From Halotia wernerae (GTDB lineage Bacteria > Cyanobacteriota > Cyanobacteriia > Cyanobacteriales > Nostocaceae): DNA of 64,000 nucleotides. The notes under the pieces were generated by a model that was not told the DNA's origin, did not search any database, and saw only the letters and a list, made by a program, of their open reading frames with translations. Positions 53,848-61,201 of the stretch are shown here, one piece after another (position 1 is the first letter of the stretch; the number at the start of each line of letters is the position of its first letter). The position numbers and the translations under genes are program-made. Where the stretch lies: the NCBI GenBank assembly GCA_034931985.1, contig JAYGHB010000108.1, positions 1 through 64,000 of the forward strand, written 5' to 3'.

Positions 53848-55194
53848 ATGGTAGTCTCACTTGAGAAGAATGCACCACATCAGGTTGTTATCGTTGGTGG
53901 TGGCTTTGGTGGACTGTATACAGCAAAAGCTCTGAAGACAGCAAACGTAAATGTTACTCTCATTGATAAACGTAACTTTCACCTATTTCAGCCGCTTTTA
54001 TATCAAGTTGCCACAGGTACGCTATCACCTGCTGATATTTCCGCACCATTGCGATCTGTATTCAGCAAAAGCAAGAATACAAAAGTGTTGTTGGGAGAAG
54101 TAAATGATATTGATCCAAAAGCGCAACAAGTTATTCTGGGTGACGAAATAGTACCTTATGATACATTAATTGTTGCCACAGGTGCTAATCATTCCTATTT
54201 TGGTAAGGATAACTGGAAAGAATTTGCTCCTGGCTTGAAAACTGTTGAAGATGCCATAGAAATGCGTCGCCGGATATTTTCGGCATTTGAAGCGGCAGAA
54301 AAAGAAACTGATCCTGAAAAACGCCGTGCTTCATTGACTTTTGTGATTGTGGGGGGTGGTCCCACCGGTGTAGAATTAGCAGGTGCGATCGCGGAATTGG
54401 CATACCAAACTCTCAAAGAAGATTTCCGCAGCATCAACACCTCAGAAGCGAGAATTTTACTATTGCAAGGGGGCGATCGCATCCTCCCACATATTGCGCC
54501 AGAGTTATCGAAAGTAGCAGCAGAATCTTTGCAAAAGTTGGGTGTGGTTATTCACACTAACACCAGAGTGACAAATATTGAAAATAACATAGTTACTTTC
54601 AAGCAAGGCGATGAATTGATAGAAATTGCCTCAAAAACTATATTGTGGGCAGCAGGTGTTCAAGGTTCGGCTATGGGGAAAGCCCTAGCAGAAAGCACAG
54701 GTGTAGAGTGCGATCGCGCCGGACGTGTGATTGTAGAACCGAACTTGACTATCAAGGGTTATAAAAACATTTTTGTAGTGGGAGATTTAGGCAACTTCTC
54801 CCATCAAAATGGTAAACCCTTACCTGGTGTTGCACCTGTAGCCAAACAACAAGGAGAGTATGTAGCTAAACTCATTCAACGAAGGCTTCAAGGTCATACT
54901 TTGCCACAATTTCATTACAATGACGTGGGTACTTTGGCGATGATTGGGCAAAATTTAGCTGTTGTAGATTTAGGCTTAATCAAACTCAAAGGTTTCATTG
55001 CTTGGGTATTTTGGCTAGTAATTCACATCTACTTCTTAATCGAGTTTGACACTAAATTAGTAGTAGTAATTCAGTGGGCGTGGAATTATATCACTCGTAA
55101 TCGTCGCTCTAGATTGATTACAGGTCGAGAAGCTTTTGTAGAAGCAAAAACTGTTAACAATAGCGTGCAACAGCCTTCTGGGACACCTCTGTAA
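53848..55194 (+). CDS. Type II NADH dehydrogenase (NDH-2)
   Basis: A 448-aa flavoprotein: QVVIVGGGFGGLYTAKALKT (FAD), FVIVGGGPTGVELAGAIAEL (NADH) and NIFVVGDLGNFSHQNGKPLP (second FAD contact), with HLFQPLLYQVATGTLSPADI typical of NDH-2. These single-subunit enzymes pass electrons from NADH to quinone at the membrane; the C-terminal hydrophobic stretch (FIAWVFWLVIHIYFLIEF) would anchor it. Cyanobacteria have several paralogs (Ndb proteins), often regulatory; the paralog is not assigned. Confidence 0.92.
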   Translation: MVVSLEKNAPHQVVIVGGGFGGLYTAKALKTANVNVTLIDKRNFHLFQPLLYQVATGTLSPADISAPLRSVFSKSKNTKVLLGEVNDIDPKAQQVILGDEIVPYDTLIVATGANHSYFGKDNWKEFAPGLKTVEDAIEMRRRIFSAFEAAEKETDPEKRRASLTFVIVGGGPTGVELAGAIAELAYQTLKEDFRSINTSEARILLLQGGDRILPHIAPELSKVAAESLQKLGVVIHTNTRVTNIENNIVTFKQGDELIEIASKTILWAAGVQGSAMGKALAESTGVECDRAGRVIVEPNLTIKGYKNIFVVGDLGNFSHQNGKPLPGVAPVAKQQGEYVAKLIQRRLQGHTLPQFHYNDVGTLAMIGQNLAVVDLGLIKLKGFIAWVFWLVIHIYFLIEFDTKLVVVIQWAWNYITRNRRSRLITGREAFVEAKTVNNSVQQPSGTPL

Positions 55195-55834
55195 CTTCAG
55201 GTATCACAGCGTATACCGAGAGAGCTTTTTTACGATTATGGCAGTAGCAATTTATCTTCCCTTTTCTCCACTTAGCTCAGATTTAGGGTTCGTACCCTTC
55301 CTTGCCAGCCAACTACTTTCCCTGGCTGGTGTTGATTTTGTCTAGTTACTATGTGCTGACACAGATAGTGAAAACTTGGTTTATCAAGAAATATGGCTAC
55401 AATTAAGCAGCGTTCCCCTAACAAATTATTCTTAAAATAAGAAACTGACTTTTCGTGTGAAAAATCTCGGATCTGTCTTATGGGCAAATGTGAGGAGAAA
55501 GGTAAAAGAGAGCAGGAAGAACCTGTCAAAAACGAAGGAAGAAGGAAGGAAGGAGGAAGGAAGGAGGAAGGAGTTTTCTGGTAAGAATAGAGCTTGGACA
55601 CCTCCCAAACATTAGCCGCCGTAAACGACGGGGCTTGTATCCCGACGGAAGAATTAGTCAGAAAAAATCATCACTTCTTCCCTCTTCCCTCGAACCTCTT
55701 CCTTAAGGGCGAAGCCCTGGTCACTTTGAAGCCTGACCCTGACCTCAAATTCTCAAGCATCTGAGTATGAGATGTATTTGACCTGAGTCTATCCATAACT
55801 CCACTCTCGCCGCGAAGTTTAGCTAATTGGAAAA
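55195..55834. other. Non-coding region with repeats
   Basis: A 640-bp gap. It holds a purine microsatellite (55534-55573) and near 55610-55650 the sequence GCCGCCGTAAACGACGGGGC, a hairpin resembling the ends of IS200/IS605-family elements. No TnpA or TnpB coding sequence is close, so any such element is a remnant. No gene was recognised. Confidence 0.45.
55534..55573. repeat. GGAAGGA purine microsatellite
   Basis: About 40 bases of only G and A, built from GAAGGAAG and GGAGGAAG units. Such tracts recur in shorter form near other genes here. Confidence 0.85.
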
Positions 55835-58800
55835 ATGAACCATCATTTCCCCAACTCCCACCCCAGTAAGAATCCTATTGTGCGGACAATACATACTGCT
55901 GTCAAAGGGAGGGCTAGATATAAGGTTGATAAGCTTCATCGTTCGGAGTCACTCAAACAATATATTGAGTTAAGGCTGAAAGATGAAGCAGGTATTAAGG
56001 ATGTCTTTGCTAATCCGCTTACAGGAAGTGTACTTGTAATTTTCCAACCAGATTTTAGCCCGCAAGCGATCGCCTTGCTCATCAAAGCTATTGTCTGCGA
56101 TTTCCTAGGCAAGAGCGGAAAATCTCTAGCCAAGACACCTGGGATCAGCCCAGCTAAACAGCTATCTTCCTCAAAAAGAGGAAACTTCACCAGCAACATG
56201 AGCCAGCTGACTACATCTGGTCAGGAGCAACAAATTTTACCCTGGCATATTTTAAAAGCAGATACTGCGATCGCTTATTTACACACATCAGCTACATCAG
56301 GATTATCTAGTAATGCTGCTCAAGGACAGTTGCAGACATATGGGGCAAATGTTCTACCCGAATCTGAAACTCGCTCTCATCTGAGTATGTTTATTGACCA
56401 ATTTAAATCTTTGCCAGTAGGACTACTGAGTGTGGCAGCCGGTTTGTCAATCGCGACAGGGGGAGTGGCTGACGCTGTAGTAATTATGGGGGTTGTATTC
56501 ATTAATGCTGTCATTGGCTACGCCACAGAAAGCAACTCAGAAAAGATTATTAACTCACTCAAGCATCTAGTGAAACCATCGGCTGTGGTGATTAGAGATG
56601 GAATTTCTCAAGAAATTAGTGCCACCGAGATTGTCTTAGGAGATATTCTGGTACTTAGTCCGGGCAGTTATGTGCCAGCAGATGCCAGACTGATTGAAGC
56701 CAATCGTTTGAGCGTAGATGAGTCTGCTTTAACAGGTGAGAGTTTGCCTATTCCTAAAAATACGGAACTCCTTAGCAAACAGGATATACCCCTTGGCGAT
56801 CGCGTGAATATGGTCTACATGGGGACTTTAGTGACTGGTGGTCAAGGACTGGCTGTAGTTGTAGCTACAGGCAAATTTACCGAAATGGGTAGAATTCACA
56901 CTCTGGTATCCGAAAGCCAAATGCCAGAAACGCCCATGCAGAAACAACTCGACCAAGCGGGTAGTCAACTCGTCGTAGTATCGGGGGCTGTATGTGCTGT
57001 GGTCTTTGGTATCGGTCTGTTGCGGGGATACGGTGTGATTCAGATGTTGAAATCATCCATATCTTTAGCTGTGGCTGCTGTACCAGAAGGATTGCCAACC
57101 ATTGCAACTACAACCTTGGCTTTGGGAATCGCCAACATGAGGCGGCATAACGTCCTCATCCGGCGTTTGGATGCGGTGGAAACCTTGGGTTCTGTACAGA
57201 CAATCTGCTTGGATAAAACAGGCACGATCACAGAAAATAAAATGTCTGTGGTTGAGCTATATACAGATATCAAATCCATCCAAGTATCATCTGACGGCAA
57301 ATTTATTGCCCAAGCACAAGATATTAACCCTTACAACTGCGATCAACTCTTAAAGCTGATTCATGTATCAGTGCTGTGCAATGAGAGTGAAGTTCACAAA
57401 AATTCCGATGGTGAGTATGTAGTCAAAGGTTCAGCTACAGAGAATGCTCTAATTTATTTGGCAATCAGTGCAGGAGTAGATGTCATCCAACTCAAAGAAA
57501 ATTATCCCTGTTGCCGAACTAATCACCGCTCAGAAAATCAAAATTTCATGAGTACGGTTCATGCCATGAAACACGAGGATACCCCATCCCCGAATTCAGC
57601 AGATGACGAGCCAGATAGTTTGTCTTTGATTGCTGCTAAAACTGAAATTGGCTCCTTACAACCATTAGCAGCACAGAAAAAACGCCGGGGTCGTCCGTCG
57701 TCATCGCCTCGTGCTAAACAGTTGCTTGTAGCACTTAAGGGTAGCCCTTCCGAAATGCTAGAAATGTCTACCCAGCAAATCAAAAATGGCAAACTAGTGA
57801 CGCTGACAGAAGCAGACAGACAAGCCATTGAAAACGAAAACGAAGTCATGGCTGGTAAAGGGCTGCGGATACTAGGAGCAGCTTACACCCACATCACTGA
57901 AGCACAAACAAATGGCAACGTTCCGCGTAATGTCATTTGGCTGGGTCTGATTGGTATGGCAGATCCAATTAGAAACGGCGTCAAAGACTTGATGGGTGTT
58001 TTCCATCAGGCGGGTATTAATACAATGATGATCACTGGCGATCAAAGCCCCACCGCTTACGCAATTGGTAAGGAGTTAAATTTGAGTCGGGGTGAGCAAC
58101 TAGAAATCCTCGATTCCACCAACCTCAACAACCTTGATCCCGAAGTCATGAAAGGACTGTGCGATCGCGTTAATGTTTTTGCGAGAGTTAGTCCTGCCAA
58201 TAAATTACAAATTGTCCAAGCGCTTCAGAGTGCAGGTAAAGTTGTTTCCATGACCGGAGATGGCATCAATGATGCTCCGGCTTTAAAGGTTGCTGATGTT
58301 GGCATCGCAATGGGACATACAGGCACAGATGCAGCGCGGGAAGTCGCAGATATTGTCTTAGAAAATGACAATTTGGAAACCATGATTATTGCGGTCAGTC
58401 ATGGACGGACAATTTATAACAACATCAGAAAATCTGTCCATTTCCTGCTGTCCACCAACTTGAGCGAAATCATGGTGATGTTGACTGCAACAACAGTTGG
58501 TATCGGTCAGCCTTTAAATGCCATGCAACTGTTGTGGCTGAATCTAGTTACAGATATCTTCCCTGGATTGGCTTTGGCTTTGGAACCTCCAGAACCGGAT
58601 GTACTGAGTCAACCACCCCGCAATCCAGAAGAACGGATTATTAAAACATCGGATTTTCAGAGAATCATTTTTGAGTCAGCGACAATTTCCGTTAGTTCTC
58701 TAGCAGCCTATGGGTACGCAATCAGCCGCTATGGTATTGGCCCCCAAGCCAGTACTATCGGTTTTATGAGTCTCACAATGGCGCAACTGCTGCATACTCT

Positions 58801-59068
58801 TAGCTGTCGTTCGCCGCAACACAGCATTTTTAGCTCCGAAAAACTGCCAGCCAACCACTACTTAACTGTAGCGCTGGGAGGCTCCTTCGGGCTGCAAATA
58901 TTAGCAGCAGCAGTACCGGGACTCAGACAACTACTAAACTTGACGGCAATTAATATTTTGGATGGTGCTGTGATTGGCACTAGCGCCTTACTGCCTTTTG
59001 TGGTGAATGAAGGTACGAAACCAATTCAAAATTCAAAATTCAAAATTCAAAATAATTCCAGCCCTTGA
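55835..59068 (+). CDS. Cation-transporting P-type ATPase with HMA-like N-terminus
   Basis: A 1077-aa P-type ATPase. Residues about 15-90 form a metal-associated (HMA-like) domain (VKGRARYKVDKLHRSESLKQ) without a CxxC metal site. The actuator has SALTGESLPIPKN (TGES near 300), TM4 has AVPEGLPTIATTTLALG, the phosphorylation site is CLDKTGTITENKMS (Asp near 460), and the hinge is MTGDGINDAPALKVADVGIA. PEGLP suggests a P2-type (calcium, sodium or similar) transporter rather than a copper/zinc pump. The nucleotide-binding domain carries an insertion of about 70 residues (about 560-630) with KKRRGRPSSSPRAK, an AT-hook-like motif. The C-terminal PIQNSKFKIQN is encoded by an AATTCAA heptamer repeat. 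It is followed by metK and an HMA protein. Confidence 0.92.
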   Translation: MNHHFPNSHPSKNPIVRTIHTAVKGRARYKVDKLHRSESLKQYIELRLKDEAGIKDVFANPLTGSVLVIFQPDFSPQAIALLIKAIVCDFLGKSGKSLAKTPGISPAKQLSSSKRGNFTSNMSQLTTSGQEQQILPWHILKADTAIAYLHTSATSGLSSNAAQGQLQTYGANVLPESETRSHLSMFIDQFKSLPVGLLSVAAGLSIATGGVADAVVIMGVVFINAVIGYATESNSEKIINSLKHLVKPSAVVIRDGISQEISATEIVLGDILVLSPGSYVPADARLIEANRLSVDESALTGESLPIPKNTELLSKQDIPLGDRVNMVYMGTLVTGGQGLAVVVATGKFTEMGRIHTLVSESQMPETPMQKQLDQAGSQLVVVSGAVCAVVFGIGLLRGYGVIQMLKSSISLAVAAVPEGLPTIATTTLALGIANMRRHNVLIRRLDAVETLGSVQTICLDKTGTITENKMSVVELYTDIKSIQVSSDGKFIAQAQDINPYNCDQLLKLIHVSVLCNESEVHKNSDGEYVVKGSATENALIYLAISAGVDVIQLKENYPCCRTNHRSENQNFMSTVHAMKHEDTPSPNSADDEPDSLSLIAAKTEIGSLQPLAAQKKRRGRPSSSPRAKQLLVALKGSPSEMLEMSTQQIKNGKLVTLTEADRQAIENENEVMAGKGLRILGAAYTHITEAQTNGNVPRNVIWLGLIGMADPIRNGVKDLMGVFHQAGINTMMITGDQSPTAYAIGKELNLSRGEQLEILDSTNLNNLDPEVMKGLCDRVNVFARVSPANKLQIVQALQSAGKVVSMTGDGINDAPALKVADVGIAMGHTGTDAAREVADIVLENDNLETMIIAVSHGRTIYNNIRKSVHFLLSTNLSEIMVMLTATTVGIGQPLNAMQLLWLNLVTDIFPGLALALEPPEPDVLSQPPRNPEERIIKTSDFQRIIFESATISVSSLAAYGYAISRYGIGPQASTIGFMSLTMAQLLHTLSCRSPQHSIFSSEKLPANHYLTVALGGSFGLQILAAAVPGLRQLLNLTAINILDGAVIGTSALLPFVVNEGTKPIQNSKFKIQNNSSP
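59023..59053. repeat. AATTCAA heptamer repeat at the end of the ATPase gene
   Basis: Four tandem copies of AATTCAA plus three bases, overlapping the last codons of the P-type ATPase. It is one of the STRR heptamers. Confidence 0.9.
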
Positions 59069-59070
59069 TG

Positions 59071-59130
59071 GTGCGTTACGGCTATTCCTCACTCTCTCAA
59101 ACGCTCATATCCTTACTAGCCGTAACACAC
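59071..59130. mobile_element. 60-bp inverted-repeat element
   Basis: GTGCGTTACGGCTA (59071-59084) and TAGCCGTAACACAC (59117-59130) are inverted repeats with 13 of 14 matches. The inner 32 bases carry no frame. It resembles small MITE-like palindromes of Nostocales. The next bases to 59315 hold the GTTCGCGTAGCGTCTGC repeat and the second copy of the 33-bp repeat. Confidence 0.7.
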
Positions 59131-59234
59131 ACTCTTATTCTCTGCGCCTCTGCGACCACCGTTCGCGTAGCGTCTGCGATAGGAGAAGTTTGCTCAACGG
59201 GGGGAACCCCCGCACCGCTACTTCTCTCTGCGTG

Positions 59235-59267
59235 ATACCGTTTCACTTTAAAGTTGATACATTTGGG
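59235..59267. repeat. 33-bp interspersed repeat, copy 2
   Basis: Inverse copy of 84-116, starting ATACCGTTTCACTTTAAAGT. It lies between the P-type ATPase and metK. Confidence 0.8.
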
Positions 59268-59315
59268 CAGGCAGGGGGAGCTGAGACAAATTCAAGCAAA
59301 AAGGCAAAGTAATTT

Positions 59316-60515
59316 ATGAAAAAAGATTTTTTGTTTACATCGGAATCTGTCACCGAAGGACATCCTGATAAACTTTGCGATCAGATCAGCGATGCAATTG
59401 TCGATCAGTTTCTCCGGCGAGACCCCTTTGCCAGAGTCATTACCGAATGTGCGGTATCAACGGCGATTGTCTTCATTTCTGCTAGGTTTGAGTCGGATGT
59501 GATCGTGGATTTTACGAAAATAGCCAGACAGGTAATTAAACAAGTTGGTTATGACCAGCCTGACTTTAATGCCAAGACTTGTAGCATTATGACTAGCTTG
59601 AAGGAATTACCCCCTAGTGAGAATCGCTTGTGGGATGAAAAAAAACTCTCCGAAGAGGAGATAGAAAACATTCCCGTCAAAGACCAGGTGACGGTATTTG
59701 GTTTTGCTTGCAATCAAACCAAAGCTTTGATGCCACTTCCCATTTGGCTAGCACATCAATTAGCCAAAAAACTAACCAATGTCAGGGAGGTGAAAATATT
59801 GCCGTACTTGGCACCTGATGGTAAAACTCAGGTAGCAATCGAATACAAAGACAGCAAACCCTATCGTATTTATAGTATTACGTTGATTGCTAGTCAGAGT
59901 AAGTTACTAGGATCAAATGGAGCTAATCTCAAGCGTCTTCAGGAAGATTTGCGAGAAAGCGTAATTGATGTTGTCTTTGCAGATGAAGAACTCAAACCCG
60001 ATGCTAACACCAGAATATTTATCGACTCTGACGATCCCTTTGCCATTGGCGGTCCCTCTGTTCATTCGGGGTTAACGGGTAGAAAGAATGCGATAGATAC
60101 TTACGGCGAATATTCCCGCCACAGTGGTGCAGCACTGAGTGGCAAAGACCCCACACGCATAGATAGGGTAGGAGCTTATGCAGCGCGTTATGCTGCTAAG
60201 AATGTAGTTGCAGCAGGTCTAGCTAATGAATGTGAGGTGCAACTCACCTATTCTGTAGGACTTTCTCGACCTGTCAGTATTCAGGTAGAAAGCTTTGGCA
60301 CAGGTAAGATTTCTGATGAAGAAATTGCCGTAATTCTGGAGAAGAATTTTGATTTCCGACTTGCAGGGATCATCCGGGAGTTTAATCTAAGATACTTGCC
60401 TGCGATCGTCAAAGGTGGATTTTATAGAAAGCTTGCCGCCTACGGTCATGTGGGTAGGCTAGATATTGGCGTATTGCCTTGGGAGGAAATAGATAAAGTG
60501 CCAGTTTTGCAATAG
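59316..60515 (+). CDS. metK: Variant S-adenosylmethionine synthetase
   Basis: A 399-aa methionine adenosyltransferase, making SAM from methionine and ATP. SVTEGHPDKLCDQISDAIVD, the central FGFACNQTKALMPLPI (ordinary MetK has GYAxxET) and ALSGKDPTRIDRVGAYAARY are present. At the active-site motif it reads GGPSVHSGLTGRKNAIDTYG where the common enzyme has GGPxGDxGLTGRK, so the methionine-contacting Asp is replaced. A similar variant clade is, to my memory, found in several other bacteria. It is probably a second MetK. Neighbours are membrane transport genes; the meaning of this link is unclear. A terminator-like hairpin follows. Confidence 0.9.
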   Translation: MKKDFLFTSESVTEGHPDKLCDQISDAIVDQFLRRDPFARVITECAVSTAIVFISARFESDVIVDFTKIARQVIKQVGYDQPDFNAKTCSIMTSLKELPPSENRLWDEKKLSEEEIENIPVKDQVTVFGFACNQTKALMPLPIWLAHQLAKKLTNVREVKILPYLAPDGKTQVAIEYKDSKPYRIYSITLIASQSKLLGSNGANLKRLQEDLRESVIDVVFADEELKPDANTRIFIDSDDPFAIGGPSVHSGLTGRKNAIDTYGEYSRHSGAALSGKDPTRIDRVGAYAARYAAKNVVAAGLANECEVQLTYSVGLSRPVSIQVESFGTGKISDEEIAVILEKNFDFRLAGIIREFNLRYLPAIVKGGFYRKLAAYGHVGRLDIGVLPWEEIDKVPVLQ

Positions 60516-60538
60516 ACCTCTTGCATAAGTCTATTTTT
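60512..60538 (+). terminator. Hairpin terminator after metK
   Basis: AATAGAC and GTCTATT form a 7-bp stem around an 11-base loop, followed by TTTT. It overlaps the last codon of metK. The HMA-protein gene starts directly after it, so readthrough may be needed if they share a transcript. Confidence 0.6.
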
Positions 60539-61161
60539 TGGATATCGAACCACAGATGAACACCGATCAGGAGAACAGTTGCGTGTTGACAAATGGTTAT
60601 AGCATTAACACTAAAATGCCGGAATTTATTGAGAAAGCCACCTTAAAAACACCATATCAACCGATATCTACAAGGGTTGTAAGTTCTACTCCCGGAAGAT
60701 TGCGCTTGAGAGTGGCTCATTCCCATCGTCAACTAAAAAAGATGCAACGCATCGCTAGTGCTTTAAAAGCAAATCCTCACATTAATCAAGTGAAGACAAA
60801 TGTTCATCATGGCAGTATTGTCATCAATCACGATGGTGAGGATGGCAGTCTAGAAAATGTGCTGGCGACACTTCAGGATTTAGGAATAATTTTTGCCGAT
60901 ATTGCTGAAGGTAATACCGAAGCAGCAGCAGGATTATCAGCTGCGTTTATTGATTTAAACCAGCGCGTCAAACAAGCAACAGATGGTACTTTTGATCTGC
61001 GAATTCTTTTTCCTTTAGGACTAGCTAGTCTTTCGTTGCGGCAATTATTTAATAAAGGACTGCAGTTGGAGACTATTCCCTGGTATGTTTTAGCATGGTA
61101 TGCTTTTGATAGCTTTATTAAGCTGAACAAACAAAGCCAAAACGAATCAACAACCGAGTGA
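60538..61161 (+). CDS. HMA-domain membrane-associated protein
   Basis: A 207-aa protein with TTG at 60538 as the longest start; ATG at 60556 or 60616 is also possible. Residues about 45-115 form an HMA_2-like metal-binding fold (RVVSSTPGRLRLRVAHSHRQ, INQVKTNVHHGSIVINHDGE) without CxxC. A C-terminal part has hydrophobic stretches (IPWYVLAWYAFDSFIKL). It resembles the N-terminal domain of the upstream P-type ATPase and may support it. The cargo ion is unknown. Confidence 0.78.
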   Translation: MDIEPQMNTDQENSCVLTNGYSINTKMPEFIEKATLKTPYQPISTRVVSSTPGRLRLRVAHSHRQLKKMQRIASALKANPHINQVKTNVHHGSIVINHDGEDGSLENVLATLQDLGIIFADIAEGNTEAAAGLSAAFIDLNQRVKQATDGTFDLRILFPLGLASLSLRQLFNKGLQLETIPWYVLAWYAFDSFIKLNKQSQNESTTE

Positions 61162-61165
61162 GCAA

Positions 61166-61200
61166 AGCCGTAAAAAAGCCGTAAAAAAGCCGTAAAAAAG
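61166..61200. repeat. 11-bp tandem repeat AGCCGTAAAAA
   Basis: Three copies of AGCCGTAAAAA plus two bases, between the convergent HMA protein and WD40 genes. Confidence 0.9.
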
Positions 61201-61201
61201 T

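Noticed and set aside
55610..55650. IS200/IS605 element or guide RNA
   Set aside because: The hairpin resembles such ends, but no TnpA or TnpB gene lies nearby; at most a remnant, so not listed as an element.
59007..59312. Protein frame of about 100 aa after the P-type ATPase
   Set aside because: The frame is made of AATTCAA repeats, an inverted-repeat element and dispersed repeats; no conserved motif.
59316..60515. MetK as part of the borosin pathway (SAM supply)
   Set aside because: It lies over 20 kb from the methyltransferase among transport genes; SAM is general, so no link can be claimed.
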